From JAXGMV01 sp040772085 (lineage in GTDB: Bacteria; Chloroflexota; Anaerolineae; Anaerolineales; Anaerolineaceae), in the NCBI GenBank assembly GCA_040772085.1, contig JAXGYU010000001.1, positions 2,046,001 to 2,110,000 of the forward strand: a stretch of 64,000 nucleotides of DNA, given 5' to 3'. A model generated the notes under the pieces. That model ran no database searches and was not told where the DNA came from. It saw only the letters and a list, made by a program, of their open reading frames with translations. Within the stretch, counting starts at the first letter, position 1. Every line of letters starts with the position of its first letter. Of this stretch, positions 39,775-51,282 are shown piece by piece. Position numbers and translations under genes: made by a program.

Positions 39775-41007
39775 ATGACCGAGTCAATGCAAATTGAATT
39801 AAATGAACTGTTACGTCCGCTGGTGTCCGACCGGGCAATCAGCGGCGAAACCATGCTCCTGAACATGGGCCCGCAGCACCCCAGCACCCATGGTGTGCTG
39901 CGCCTGTTGCTTGAGCTGGATGGTGAGATCGTCGTTAACTGCATCCCCGATATTGGTTTTCTGCATACTGGTATTGAAAAGAACATCGAATCCAAGAATT
40001 ACATGCAGGGTGAAACGCTCACCGACCGCATGGATTATATGAACTCCAACGGCAACAACCTGAACTTCAGCCTCGCGATCGAAGCGCTGACCGGGCTCGA
40101 CGTCCCGCCACGGGCGCAGGGCATCCGCGTCATCATCGCCGAGCTGACCCGACTTAGTTCTCACTTGCTGTGGCTGGGTACCTCGGCCCTGGATGTCGGC
40201 GCGATGTCGCTCTTCCTGTATGCCATGCACGAACGCGAGATGATCCTGGACATCATGGAAATGGTCTCGGGTCAGCGCATGATGACGACGTACATCCGCC
40301 CCGGTGGTCTGTGGCGAGACGTGCCGGCTGGCTTCGAAACCACGCTGCAGCAGTTTATTGACCTGATGCCGCGCCAGATCGACATGTACGAATCGCTGCT
40401 GACCAAGAATGAGATCTTCCTCGAGCGTACCAAGAACATCGGCGTGCTCACCCCGGAGGAAGCGATCGCCTGGGGCGTGACTGGTCCAATGTCACGTGCG
40501 GCTGGAATAGCCTATGACGTCCGCAAAGCCCATCCTTATTGCGGCTATGAACAGTATGATTTTGATATCCCGACCCAGACCGCGGGCGATGTTTATGCCC
40601 GTTATCAGGTACGTGTCGCTGAGATGCGGCAATCGGTACGGATCATCCAGCAGGCGCTGAAAGCGCTGCCGTACGGTCCGGTGCGCAGTACCAACCACAA
40701 GTTTGTCCTGCCGCCGCGCTCCGAAATTGGCGTCAGCATGGAAGCGCTGATCCATCATTTCAAGATCTGGACAGAAGGTTTCAAAGTGCCGGCGGGTTCA
40801 ACCTATGTGGCAACCGAATCACCGCACGGTGAGCTCGGTACGCTGATGGAAAGCGACGGCAGCGCCAAACCCATGCGTGTCCATTACAGGACGCCGTCCT
40901 TTGCTCACTTACAGGTGCTGCCCTTGCTGGTAAAAGGACACTTTGTGGCTGATGTTGTGGCGATCGTCGCCAGTATTGATATCGTCTTGGGAGATTGTGA
41001 CCGGTGA
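39775..41007 (+). CDS. nuoD: NADH-quinone oxidoreductase subunit D
   Basis: The 49-kDa subunit, which forms the quinone-binding cavity with NuoB; related to NiFe hydrogenase large subunits but without the metal cysteines. It has 410 residues with GPQHPSTHGVLRLLLELDGE (near residue 28), the quinone-site His, PDIGFLHTGIEK, and the ending IDIVLGDCDR. AGGTG precedes the ATG. Its TGA stop overlaps the GTG start of nuoE. Confidence 0.98.
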   Translation: MTESMQIELNELLRPLVSDRAISGETMLLNMGPQHPSTHGVLRLLLELDGEIVVNCIPDIGFLHTGIEKNIESKNYMQGETLTDRMDYMNSNGNNLNFSLAIEALTGLDVPPRAQGIRVIIAELTRLSSHLLWLGTSALDVGAMSLFLYAMHEREMILDIMEMVSGQRMMTTYIRPGGLWRDVPAGFETTLQQFIDLMPRQIDMYESLLTKNEIFLERTKNIGVLTPEEAIAWGVTGPMSRAAGIAYDVRKAHPYCGYEQYDFDIPTQTAGDVYARYQVRVAEMRQSVRIIQQALKALPYGPVRSTNHKFVLPPRSEIGVSMEALIHHFKIWTEGFKVPAGSTYVATESPHGELGTLMESDGSAKPMRVHYRTPSFAHLQVLPLLVKGHFVADVVAIVASIDIVLGDCDR

Positions 41008-41540
41008 ACCAACTCAAATCAAAATACAGCGCAGAAATTGACAGGATCCTTGCCAAGTATCCGCCGCAACACAAGCGTTCCGCTGTGATGCCGCTGCTCT
41101 TCCTGGCACAGCGCGAAGAAGGTTACATTACCCAGCGCTCGGTGGATGAAATTGCCGAACTGCTTGAGATTACCTCAACCGAAGTCAATTCAGTGGTTGG
41201 GTTTTACACCCTCTTCCACCCGGTGAAAGAAGGACGCTATCGCATCCAGGTCTGCACGGATCTGCCCTGCGCGTTGCGCGGCGCTGAGGGTTTCATGATC
41301 GATTTGTGCAATTACCTCGGTGTCAAACCAGGCGGTACAACCGCTGATGGTTTGTTCACCGTTGAAGAAGTCAAATGTCTGGCTGCCTGTCATCGCGCGC
41401 CCATGTTCCAGCTTCAGGGTGATGGTGAGATTGCCTACCATGAAAATCAGACGCTGCAGGATGCTATCGAATTGATCCGCGAGATCAAATTAAAAGTGAA
41501 GGAAACCCAGACTACGCAGCCGGAGGCAGCCAATGACTGA
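41004..41540 (+). CDS. nuoE: NADH-quinone oxidoreductase subunit E
   Basis: 24-kDa NADH-dehydrogenase module subunit with a 2Fe-2S cluster (N1a). The 178-residue thioredoxin-like protein has the four ligands in CTDLPC near residue 82 and CLAAC near 123. The start is GTG at 41004 inside the nuoD stop, preceded by GGGAG. It ends with a Thr/Gln/Ala tail and overlaps nuoF by eight bases. Confidence 0.96.
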   Translation: MNQLKSKYSAEIDRILAKYPPQHKRSAVMPLLFLAQREEGYITQRSVDEIAELLEITSTEVNSVVGFYTLFHPVKEGRYRIQVCTDLPCALRGAEGFMIDLCNYLGVKPGGTTADGLFTVEEVKCLAACHRAPMFQLQGDGEIAYHENQTLQDAIELIREIKLKVKETQTTQPEAAND

Positions 41541-42807
41541 GTACTATCTGCTGCGCCATCGTTCGATTGAGAACATCGATCAGCTCGATGTTTATTTGCG
41601 CAATGATGGATTCAAGGCTTTCAAAGATGCTGTGACCAACAAGAGCCCGCAGGATATCCTCAACATGGTCAAGGATTCCGGTTTGCGCGGCCGTGGCGGC
41701 GCTGGTTTCCCTACCGGTGTCAAGTGGAGCTTCCTACCAAACAACCTCTGGCCGCATTATGTCGTCTGCAACGCTGATGAATCAGAGCCTGGGACGTTCA
41801 AAGACCGCGAGATCATGGAGAAGAACCCCTACCAATTCCTGGAAGGGCTGATGCTCGCGTCCTACGCTGTGCAGGCAAACCTCTCCTATGTTTATATGCG
41901 CGGTGAATTCTGGATGCTGGCGGCACACCTCGACCGCTGCATTGAGGCGCTCGAGCGCGAAGGTTTGCTGGGTGACAATCTGTTCGGCACGTCGTATAGC
42001 CTGCGCCTGCATACGCATCTCGGCGCCGGCGCTTACATCTGCGGTGAAGAAACAGCGCTGCTCGAATCGCTCGAAGGTAAGCTTGGACAACCGCGGTTGC
42101 GCCCGCCGTTCCCCGCTGTCGAAGGCTTATACGCCAAACCGACCGTGATCAACAATGTCGAGACACTGACCAACGTGCCGATGATCGTCGGCAAGGGCGT
42201 GGAGTGGTTCAGGAGCCTGGGTACTGAGAAGAGCCCTGGCGTGAAGATCTTCAGTCTCTCCGGTGCGGTCAAGAAACCTGGCAACTACGAGCTGCCGCTC
42301 GGCACGCCATTCCGCGAACTGATTTTTAATCACGGCGGCGGCATCCTGAATGACAACAAGATCAAAGCGATTATGCCCGCGGGCGCCTCATCGGCGCTAC
42401 TGCTTGCCGATGATCGCACGCTGGATACACCCATGGATTACGAATCCGTGATCACCCTTGGCTGCGCGCTAGGCTCAGCCTCGGTGATCATTATTGATGA
42501 AAGTACCAGTGCTGCCTGGGTGGCGGAAAAGACCACCAGCTTCTTCAAGCATGAGTCTTGCGGTAAATGCACGCCCTGCCGTGACGGTACGTACTGGATG
42601 GAAAAGATCACGCAGCGTATGGCAAAAGGACATGGCACGCAGGCCGATGTTGATTTGCTGCAGCATGTCGCGCTGCAAATACAAAATAAATGCCTGTGTG
42701 CTTTGGGCGAATTCTCTATCGTACCGGTTCTCTCCAGCATCAAGGATTATCGCGCGGACTATGAAAAGCTGGTGAGTAACGTGACCAAACCTGAAGGCAA
42801 AGGTTAG
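41533..42807 (+). CDS. nuoF: NADH-quinone oxidoreductase subunit F
   Basis: 51-kDa subunit that binds NADH and FMN and holds the N3 4Fe-4S cluster. The 424 residues include the NADH-binding GRGGAGFPTGVKW, the FMN site CNADESEPGTFKDRE, and the cluster motif ESCGKCTPCRDG near residue 338, with the fourth Cys in NKCLCALGEF. GGAGG lies upstream within nuoE. It belongs to the full NADH module (E, F, G), so this complex uses NADH rather than ferredoxin or F420. Confidence 0.98.
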   Translation: MTEYYLLRHRSIENIDQLDVYLRNDGFKAFKDAVTNKSPQDILNMVKDSGLRGRGGAGFPTGVKWSFLPNNLWPHYVVCNADESEPGTFKDREIMEKNPYQFLEGLMLASYAVQANLSYVYMRGEFWMLAAHLDRCIEALEREGLLGDNLFGTSYSLRLHTHLGAGAYICGEETALLESLEGKLGQPRLRPPFPAVEGLYAKPTVINNVETLTNVPMIVGKGVEWFRSLGTEKSPGVKIFSLSGAVKKPGNYELPLGTPFRELIFNHGGGILNDNKIKAIMPAGASSALLLADDRTLDTPMDYESVITLGCALGSASVIIIDESTSAAWVAEKTTSFFKHESCGKCTPCRDGTYWMEKITQRMAKGHGTQADVDLLQHVALQIQNKCLCALGEFSIVPVLSSIKDYRADYEKLVSNVTKPEGKG

Positions 42808-42809
42808 GA

Positions 42810-45299
42810 ATGGCTTCAATGATTGATCTGACGATTGATGGTGTAAAAATATCTGTACCGGAAGGCACGCTGATCGTTGACGCTGCCCGCCGGGTCGATA
42901 TCAATATTCCCGTTTTCTGCTATCACCCCAAGATGGAACCAGCCGGCATGTGCCGCTTGTGTCTGGTAGAAATCGGACGTCCGGTGATAGACCGCGCGAC
43001 CAATCAGGTGCAGCTTGACGCGGATGGCAATCCCGTCATTCGCTTTGGCCCAAAGCTGGAGACTGCCTGTACCACGCCCGTTTCGCAGGGGATGGTCGTC
43101 AATACCGAAAGCAAACAGGTCGCGACTGCCCGCAAAGATATCATTGAATTTCTGCTGACCTCGCATCCGCTCGATTGTCCGGTCTGCGACAAGGGCGGTG
43201 AGTGCCCGCTGCAGAACCTGACCATGAAGTATGGCAGCGACCACAGCAACTTCTTGCTCGCTGATAAACAGCATCTGGCCAAGCATTTCCCGCTCGGCGA
43301 CTTCATCATGCTCGACCGCGAACGCTGCATACAGTGCGGACGCTGCGTGCGCTTCCAGCGCGAAATCGCTGATGACCCGGTAATCGGATTTTACCGCCGC
43401 GGCCGCGCGATGCAGATCATGACCAATTCCGTGCCCGGGTTTGATTCAATATTCTCAGGCAACACCGCGGATATCTGCCCGGTCGGCGCGCTGACTACGA
43501 CCGATTTCCGCTTCGGCGCTCGTCCCTGGGAAATGAATTACTCGCCATCGGTCTGCGACCAATGCCCGGTTGGCTGCAACATTATCTATAACGTGCGCCA
43601 GGAAGCCAAATCCGGCGGGCGTAAAGTCGTCAAACGCGTTATGCCGCGACAGAATGAACAGGTCAATGAGATCTGGATTTGCGACAAAGGCCGCATTGGT
43701 TATCACTACACCGAAGCCAAAGACAGGCTCCATCAACCGATGCTGCGCGTCGATGATGATTTCGCGCCGATCTCATGGGAAGAAGCCTATACCATCCTCG
43801 AACGCAAGATGGTCTTTTATGGCGCGGACATGCTGGCCATCGTTGGCGGCAGTCTGGCAAATGAAGACTTGTACAGTTTTGATCAGCTCGCGCGCCGGCA
43901 AGGCGGCAGCAAGCTGCTCTACAGCCATATGGGAGGCGGTGACCTGGTGACCAAACTGGGTCTGAGCACGGGCTCCAATATCGGCGACCTAGGCAAAGGC
44001 GACGTCATCCTCGTCGCGTCCTGCGATCTGCATCAGGAAGCGCCGATCTGGTGGCTGCGCGTCAAGGAAGCCGCCGAACGGGGCGCTCAGGTCATCACGG
44101 TCAACGGGCGTCCGACACGCCTGGACAAATTCGCGAAGCAGGTGATCCGCTTCGAATATGGTAAGGAAGCTGAAACCCTCGGTGGGTTGCTTCATGGTGA
44201 GCTGCGAGAAGCACTTCAGAACGCTGCCAACCTGGTGGTGTTCTATGGCAGCGACGGTGTCTCCCTGGCTGGCTCGGAAGAAGTCGCGCGCCAATGCGCT
44301 GATATTCTGGTCAGCACGGGGCATTACGGCAAACCGAATAACGGGTTGGTCGCCGCCTGGGATGGCACGAACACCCAGGGCGCGTGGGAAATGGGTTACA
44401 AGCCAACAGATAACCCCTTTGATGCCATTGCCAGATCCGGTATCGTGTTTGTTGTCGGCGTAGATATCATCCGCGCTGACTCCCGGCTCGCCGAAGCGAT
44501 CGCGCAGGACGGCTTCACCGTCGTGCATGATCTGTATATGACCGAGACGGCAAAACTGGCCGACCTGGTGCTGCCGGTGCAAGCCCACACCGAGCGTGAA
44601 GGCACCTATGTTTCCGGCGAACGGCGCGTACAGCGCTTTTATCCGGCAGTACCGCCGCAGGGCGAGAGCAAACCGGATTACGAGATTATCGCCACCCTCG
44701 CGAACCGGCTCGGACGGGACATGTCCGATAACCCGGCGCAGATTCTGGAGAGCATCGCGCAGGCGCATCCGATTTTCCGCGGTATCAACTACCGCAATCT
44801 GGCCGAGCGTGTAGCGCAGGATCCGTTGATCGGGCGGACGGCCATGTACTATGGCGGCAACGCCTATGACAACACGCGCGGCATCGGCATTCAACTGCCG
44901 GCTGGCACCCCCGATGGTACGCCCGTCACGATGCCGGACCATAACGGCGGCGTGGCTGCTTTGAGCGATGAGGGCGTCAAGCTGATACCGGTGAGCAAAT
45001 TGTTCTATCGTTATAACATCAGCCTGATGTCTGACCTGGTTGCCTCGCGCAAGGAAACTTCCACCATGCGCCTCAACCCAGTCACTGCCGGCCAGCTTGG
45101 TTTGCACGCTGGCGAGATGGCAGCGGCGACACACGGCGACGGACATGAGATCGTGCTGAAAGTCGTGCTGGATGACACGCTCGCCGAAGGTGTCGCGCTG
45201 ATTCCGCGCGGCGCTGGCTTCACGACCGACCTGCCCGCCATGGGCGAGATTAAAAAATACGTTTTCGCGCAGGCCGAACCACAGCCTGTGACTGAGTAA
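42810..45299 (+). CDS. nuoG: NADH-quinone oxidoreductase subunit G
   Basis: 75-kDa electron-wire subunit of 829 residues. The N-terminus binds a 2Fe-2S cluster (PVFCYHPKMEPAGMCRLC, then the Cys in LETACTTPV), followed by the H-C3 cluster segment CPVCDKGGECPLQ and a 4Fe-4S ferredoxin-like motif CIQCGRCVRF ... CPVGALT. A further CDQCPVGCN motif opens the molybdopterin-oxidoreductase-like domain, which fills the remaining 550 residues and lacks its cofactor in complex I. ATG at 42819 (MIDLTIDGVKI) has a better-spaced AGGA and may be the true start. Confidence 0.97.
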   Translation: MASMIDLTIDGVKISVPEGTLIVDAARRVDINIPVFCYHPKMEPAGMCRLCLVEIGRPVIDRATNQVQLDADGNPVIRFGPKLETACTTPVSQGMVVNTESKQVATARKDIIEFLLTSHPLDCPVCDKGGECPLQNLTMKYGSDHSNFLLADKQHLAKHFPLGDFIMLDRERCIQCGRCVRFQREIADDPVIGFYRRGRAMQIMTNSVPGFDSIFSGNTADICPVGALTTTDFRFGARPWEMNYSPSVCDQCPVGCNIIYNVRQEAKSGGRKVVKRVMPRQNEQVNEIWICDKGRIGYHYTEAKDRLHQPMLRVDDDFAPISWEEAYTILERKMVFYGADMLAIVGGSLANEDLYSFDQLARRQGGSKLLYSHMGGGDLVTKLGLSTGSNIGDLGKGDVILVASCDLHQEAPIWWLRVKEAAERGAQVITVNGRPTRLDKFAKQVIRFEYGKEAETLGGLLHGELREALQNAANLVVFYGSDGVSLAGSEEVARQCADILVSTGHYGKPNNGLVAAWDGTNTQGAWEMGYKPTDNPFDAIARSGIVFVVGVDIIRADSRLAEAIAQDGFTVVHDLYMTETAKLADLVLPVQAHTEREGTYVSGERRVQRFYPAVPPQGESKPDYEIIATLANRLGRDMSDNPAQILESIAQAHPIFRGINYRNLAERVAQDPLIGRTAMYYGGNAYDNTRGIGIQLPAGTPDGTPVTMPDHNGGVAALSDEGVKLIPVSKLFYRYNISLMSDLVASRKETSTMRLNPVTAGQLGLHAGEMAAATHGDGHEIVLKVVLDDTLAEGVALIPRGAGFTTDLPAMGEIKKYVFAQAEPQPVTE

Positions 45300-45336
45300 G
45301 CCGGATCACGGCAGATGAGGGAGTGCTGATAACACT

Positions 45337-46338
45337 ATGGATGCAGGAATGATTTGGGAATGGGTGATCAAATCCATCATCTTGACGCTGCTGATGACCG
45401 CCGGTTTCGCTTATGTGACGCTCTATGAGCGGCGCGTTCTGGCACGCATGCAAATCCGTGTCGGCCCGAACCGCGCGGGTCCCAGCGGTTTATTGCAGCC
45501 AATCGCTGACGCTTTCAAACTGATTTTCAAGGAAGAACTGATTCCGGAAAAAGCGGACAAGCTGCTGTTTATCCTGGCGCCTGTCATTACGGTTATCCCG
45601 GCGCTGATCGTCACCGCGGTGGTGCCGTGGGGCGGGACAGTCAACATCTTTGGACGCGAGGTTGCCCTTCATCTGGCTGATATCAACGTCGGCGTGCTCT
45701 ATATTCTGACGGTGACGTCCATATCGGTTTACGGCATCACGCTGGCAGGCTGGTCCTCCAATAACAAGTACGCCACACTGGGCGGCTTGCGCGCGACCGC
45801 GCAAATGATCAGCTATGAGCTCGCCATGGGCTTCGCCATCATCGGCCCGGTGCTGTTGACCGGTTCAATGAGCCTGGTGGATATCGTGAATCAGCAGCGC
45901 AGCATGTGGTTTGTCGTGCTGCAGCCAGTCGCGTTCGTGGTTTATGCCATTGCCAGTCTGGCTGAGATCAACCGCGCGCCATTCGACATGCCGGAAGCCG
46001 AGCAGGAGCTGACTGCCGGCTATCATACGGAATACTCGAGCATGAAGTTCGCGCTGTTCTTCATGGCTGAATACATCAAAATGATCGCCATTTCGATGAT
46101 CGGTTCGACGCTGTTCCTCGGCGGCTACCTTGGCCCGTTTGTTGACCAGTACCCCTGGCTTGGCCCGCTGTACCTGATCATCAAAGTGGTCTTGTGGATG
46201 TTTGTCATCATCTGGGTGCGGGCGACCATGCCGCGTATCCGTTATGACAGGCTGATGGCTTTGGGCTGGAAAGTTCTTTTCCCGATCGCGCTGGCGAGTG
46301 TCATGGTCACCGCGGTTGGTATGGTGATTTTTAAATAG
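45337..46338 (+). CDS. nuoH: NADH-quinone oxidoreductase subunit H
   Basis: Membrane subunit at the junction of the two arms, forming part of the quinone channel. It has 333 residues and eight helices with YERRVLARMQIRVGPNRAGP near residue 30, LQPIADAFKLIFKEE, and AEINRAPFDMPEAEQELTAG near 210. Normal length. It opens the membrane-subunit block after a 37-base gap, where a distant GAGGGAG could serve as ribosome-binding site. Confidence 0.98.
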   Translation: MDAGMIWEWVIKSIILTLLMTAGFAYVTLYERRVLARMQIRVGPNRAGPSGLLQPIADAFKLIFKEELIPEKADKLLFILAPVITVIPALIVTAVVPWGGTVNIFGREVALHLADINVGVLYILTVTSISVYGITLAGWSSNNKYATLGGLRATAQMISYELAMGFAIIGPVLLTGSMSLVDIVNQQRSMWFVVLQPVAFVVYAIASLAEINRAPFDMPEAEQELTAGYHTEYSSMKFALFFMAEYIKMIAISMIGSTLFLGGYLGPFVDQYPWLGPLYLIIKVVLWMFVIIWVRATMPRIRYDRLMALGWKVLFPIALASVMVTAVGMVIFK

Positions 46339-46350
46339 GAGGCTGGCTAG

Positions 46351-46842
46351 ATGCTTACAGGTTTGAAGACTACTTTACGGGCGATGTTCACCAAACCGGT
46401 GACCATTCAATACCCCGAAGTAAAGCGTCCGGTGCGCACCCGTTATAAAGGCCGCCATACGCTCAAGCGCTACGACAATGGTCTCGAGAAATGTATCGGC
46501 TGCGCGTTATGCGCCGCGGCTTGCCCCGCGGACGCGATCTTTGTCGAGGCTTCTGAGAACACGGATGAAGAGCGCTACTCTCCGGGCGAACGCTACGCCA
46601 GCACCTATGAGATCAACTTCCTCAGATGTATTTTCTGCGGTTATTGTGAAGATGCCTGCCCGACCGAAGCGATCGTATTGGGTGATAACTATGAGCTTTC
46701 GTATACCGACAGACTGTCTGCCATATACACCCGCGATCTGCTGCTCGAGCCGGTTCCAGAGGGCGGCATGACAACACCGCAGAAAACTGAACCGGGTAAA
46801 TACACCCGCTCAGTTCCTGAGATGAAAGATCCTCAGGATTAA
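46351..46842 (+). CDS. nuoI: NADH-quinone oxidoreductase subunit I
   Basis: Ferredoxin-like subunit with two 4Fe-4S clusters (N6a and N6b). In 163 residues it has CIGCALCAAACPADAIFVEA near residue 48 and CIFCGYCEDACPTEAIVL near 93, each with the full Cys set. GGAGG is eight bases upstream of the ATG. The C-terminal tail is hydrophilic and not conserved. Confidence 0.98.
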   Translation: MLTGLKTTLRAMFTKPVTIQYPEVKRPVRTRYKGRHTLKRYDNGLEKCIGCALCAAACPADAIFVEASENTDEERYSPGERYASTYEINFLRCIFCGYCEDACPTEAIVLGDNYELSYTDRLSAIYTRDLLLEPVPEGGMTTPQKTEPGKYTRSVPEMKDPQD

Positions 46843-46855
46843 GGAGCCAGCATTT

Positions 46856-47425
46856 ATGACCATTGAGACAATCAATTACGGAATTCTGGCAACCATCGTG
46901 GTCGTTACCGGCGCCGGCATGCTTATCAGCCGCAGTGTCCTGTATTCGGCATTATTTCTGGTGCTCAACTTCGCCGCGGTAGGGGCGATCTACTTTACGC
47001 TCGGCGCTCCATTCATCGCGCTGACGCAGATTTCGGTTTATGCCGGCGCCATCATGGTGCTCTTCCTCTTCGTTATTATGCTCCTGGGCGCCCAGAAGCA
47101 CGACTGGGTCGAACCGCTGCGCCTGCAGCGTCTGATCGCGGTATTGCTTGCTGTGGCAGTCCTGGCACAGGCGGTCTTCATCTTCGTCAGCTTCTCCGGA
47201 CAGATGGAAGTTTTGAAAACGCCTGGACCGGACTTCGGTTCGCCTGCAAAAATCGGTGAGTTGTTATTCTCAGAGTACGCTCTGCCTTTCCTGATCATTG
47301 GTTTCCTGCTGCTCAGCGCCACCGTCGGCGTGATTACCTTCACCCGACCCGAACCGCTGGTGCAACGACAGTTGCTCGCAAAGAACCCACCCGCGCAGAG
47401 TGAGGAGGACACCGATGCCCGTTAG
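46856..47425 (+). CDS. nuoJ: NADH-quinone oxidoreductase subunit J
   Basis: Membrane subunit of 189 residues and five helices in the proton-pumping arm. The family segment ISVYAGAIMVLFLFVIMLLG lies near residue 60. AAGGAG stands 12 bases from the ATG. The hydrophilic tail (NPPAQSEEDTDAR) overlaps the nuoK start by 11 bases. Confidence 0.96.
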   Translation: MTIETINYGILATIVVVTGAGMLISRSVLYSALFLVLNFAAVGAIYFTLGAPFIALTQISVYAGAIMVLFLFVIMLLGAQKHDWVEPLRLQRLIAVLLAVAVLAQAVFIFVSFSGQMEVLKTPGPDFGSPAKIGELLFSEYALPFLIIGFLLLSATVGVITFTRPEPLVQRQLLAKNPPAQSEEDTDAR

Positions 47426-47714
47426 TTACTATCTCTCGCTGGCAATCATCATGTTCGTGATGGGTTTCCTCGGGGTAATCCTGCGCCGCAACGCGCTGGT
47501 GATCTTTATGTCCCTTGAGCTGATGTTCAACTCAGCCAACCTTGTCTTTGTAACTTTTGCCAACTACTACCACCTGCCGAACGCGCAGCTATTCGTGTTC
47601 TTCGTCATGACCGTCGCCGCGGCTGAGGTAGCGATTGGGCTGGCGCTGATCGTTGCCATCTTCCGCAACAAACAATCGGTCGACGTTGACCAGGTAAGCA
47701 GTCTGAAAGGGTGA
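47415..47714 (+). CDS. nuoK: NADH-quinone oxidoreductase subunit K
   Basis: MrpC-like membrane subunit of 99 residues and three helices, with VIFMSLELMFNSANLVFV containing the conserved membrane Glu and VAAAEVAIGLALIVAIFR containing the second. The start is ATG at 47415 (MPVSYYL) with GAGGAGG upstream; an in-frame ATG at 47400 would put that site inside the gene. Confidence 0.97.
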   Translation: MPVSYYLSLAIIMFVMGFLGVILRRNALVIFMSLELMFNSANLVFVTFANYYHLPNAQLFVFFVMTVAAAEVAIGLALIVAIFRNKQSVDVDQVSSLKG

Positions 47715-47729
47715 TGAGGTGCTGACAAG

Positions 47730-49736
47730 ATGAATTTATCCGAGACTGTTACCAACCCGATCTTCAACCTGGCGCCGTGGCTGCTCCTGCTGCCGCTGCT
47801 CGGGCTGCTGGTCAACACCGTTTTTGGCAAGAAGCTGAGCGAGAAGAACATTGGTCTGATTGCCTGCCTGGCTTCAGGCGGCACCTTTGTCGTCGCGCTA
47901 GTCCTGATGAACGCCCTCAGCGGTCATCCTGAAGCGGTCCGCGTTCCGCTGTTCTCCTGGATCACGACCGGCGACCTCGATATCAGCTGGACGATCCGCA
48001 TTGACACGCTTTCGACCGTGATGATGTTGGTGGTGTCCGGCGTAGGCACGCTTATCCACATCTACGCCACCGGTTACATGCACGATGACGTGCGTCATAA
48101 CGGCGACCCCGCCCGTTATCAGCGCTTCTTCATCTACTTCAATCTGTTCATTCTGGCGATGATGATCCTCGTCACGGCTGACAACTACCTGATGCTGTTT
48201 GTCGGCTGGGAAGGCGTGGGTTTGTGCTCCTACCTGCTGATCGGCTTCTGGTTTGACAAAGGTCAGGACGGGATCGGCAATGCCAAAGCTGCCAAGAAAG
48301 CCTTTGTCGTCAACCGCATCGGAGACTTTGGCATCCTGCTGGCGATGTTTACCCTGTTTGCTTATTTCGGCAGCCTGCAATTTGATGAAGTATTCGCCCA
48401 GGCGCCCGCTGTCGCGGCGGCTGCCCCGGCTGCCATTCTGGCAATCACGCTCTTCATGCTGCTCGGCGTGACGGGTAAATCGGCGCAGTTGCCTTTGTTT
48501 GTCTGGCTGCCCGATGCCATGGCTGGCCCGACCCCTGTCTCAGCGCTCATCCATGCCGCGACCATGGTAACGGCTGGCGTCTATCTGGTCGCGCGTTCCT
48601 TCGCGCTGTTCTCGCTGGTGCCGGCGGCTCAAACGACGGTCGCCTGGGTCGGCGCTGCGACCGCGCTGTTCGCGGCAACGATTGCTGTCGCGCAGTTTGA
48701 TATCAAGAAAGTACTGGCATACTCGACCATCAGCCAGTTAGGCTTCATGGTGGCCGCGGTTGGCATGGGCGCGACTGTTGCCGGCATGTTCCACCTGGTC
48801 ACGCACGCCTTCTTCAAGGCGCTGCTCTTCATGGCAGCCGGTTCTGTCATCCTCGGTCTCGAGCATGGCCATGAAGGTCACGCAGACCATGGACAGGAAG
48901 GTCACCAGGAAACACAAAATGGTCACCGGCCCTTTGATCCGCAGGACATGCGCAACATGGGCGGCTTGCGGAAACGCATGCCCGTGACCTACTGGGTTTA
49001 TCTGATCGGCGCGCTGGCGCTGGCAGGTATCGCGCCGCTTTCCGGCTGTTTCTCAAAAGATGAGATTCTCGCCGCGTCACAGCACGCTCACCTGCCCATC
49101 TATATTGTGCTGACGCTGGCAGCTTTCCTGACAGCCTTCTATATGGGCAGGCAGTTGATTCTGGTCTTTGGCGGCAACGCGCGTTCAGTCCCAGCGGAAA
49201 AGGCAAGCGAGAACAAGCCGATCATCACCACCCCATTGATCATTCTGGCAGTCCTGTCGGTGGTTGGCGGTCTGCTGAACTTTCCCGGTTCGCTCTGGCT
49301 GGAGCACTGGCTGGAACACTCCACAGGCAACACGGTCATCGCTCATTTCAACCTGGTCGTTGCCGGGATCTCGCTGGCGGTTGCCATCCTTGGCTTGCTG
49401 ATCGCGCGCGGCTTGTACAAGCAGGGACAATTTGAGAATAACGAAGACCCGCTGGCAGTCAGCGCGCCTGGCATTTTCTCCGCGCTCAGCAATAAGTGGT
49501 GGGTCGACGAACTCTATGATTTCCTGATCGTCCGCCCCTACAATTTCCTTTCCGAGCAGGTCCTGGCGCGCTGGTTTGACCAGGAAGAGCTCGATGGGCT
49601 GGTGAACAATATTGGACACGGTTTCAGGTCGATAGCCAACTTCAATGGCGGATTTGAAAACGGTTACCTGCGAACATACGCGATCACCATGGTCTTTGGT
49701 GCCATCGCGATTTTGACATATCTGTTTCTGCGCTGA
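47730..49736 (+). CDS. nuoL: NADH-quinone oxidoreductase subunit L
   Basis: The largest antiporter-like proton-pumping subunit, 668 residues with about sixteen helices and a C-terminal lateral helix region. Motifs include LFVGWEGVGLCSYLLIGFW near residue 155, TGKSAQLPLFVWLPDAMAGP near 250 with TPVSALIHAATMV, and the ending KWWVDELYDFLIVRPYNF. A His/Gly/Glu-rich cytoplasmic loop (EHGHEGHADHGQEGHQ, near residue 380) is unusual and could bind metal. GAGG precedes the ATG. Confidence 0.97.
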   Translation: MNLSETVTNPIFNLAPWLLLLPLLGLLVNTVFGKKLSEKNIGLIACLASGGTFVVALVLMNALSGHPEAVRVPLFSWITTGDLDISWTIRIDTLSTVMMLVVSGVGTLIHIYATGYMHDDVRHNGDPARYQRFFIYFNLFILAMMILVTADNYLMLFVGWEGVGLCSYLLIGFWFDKGQDGIGNAKAAKKAFVVNRIGDFGILLAMFTLFAYFGSLQFDEVFAQAPAVAAAAPAAILAITLFMLLGVTGKSAQLPLFVWLPDAMAGPTPVSALIHAATMVTAGVYLVARSFALFSLVPAAQTTVAWVGAATALFAATIAVAQFDIKKVLAYSTISQLGFMVAAVGMGATVAGMFHLVTHAFFKALLFMAAGSVILGLEHGHEGHADHGQEGHQETQNGHRPFDPQDMRNMGGLRKRMPVTYWVYLIGALALAGIAPLSGCFSKDEILAASQHAHLPIYIVLTLAAFLTAFYMGRQLILVFGGNARSVPAEKASENKPIITTPLIILAVLSVVGGLLNFPGSLWLEHWLEHSTGNTVIAHFNLVVAGISLAVAILGLLIARGLYKQGQFENNEDPLAVSAPGIFSALSNKWWVDELYDFLIVRPYNFLSEQVLARWFDQEELDGLVNNIGHGFRSIANFNGGFENGYLRTYAITMVFGAIAILTYLFLR

Positions 49737-49767
49737 TTGGCGCTATTTTATGAGATGAGGACCTTGC

Positions 49768-51270
<1,503 letters not shown>

Positions 51271-51282
51271 AGGAGCATGAGT

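Noticed and set aside
43989..45146. Long open frame of 385 codons on the minus strand inside nuoG
   Set aside because: It is fully antisense to nuoG, which has clear iron-sulfur motifs; the product resembles no family and reflects codon bias.
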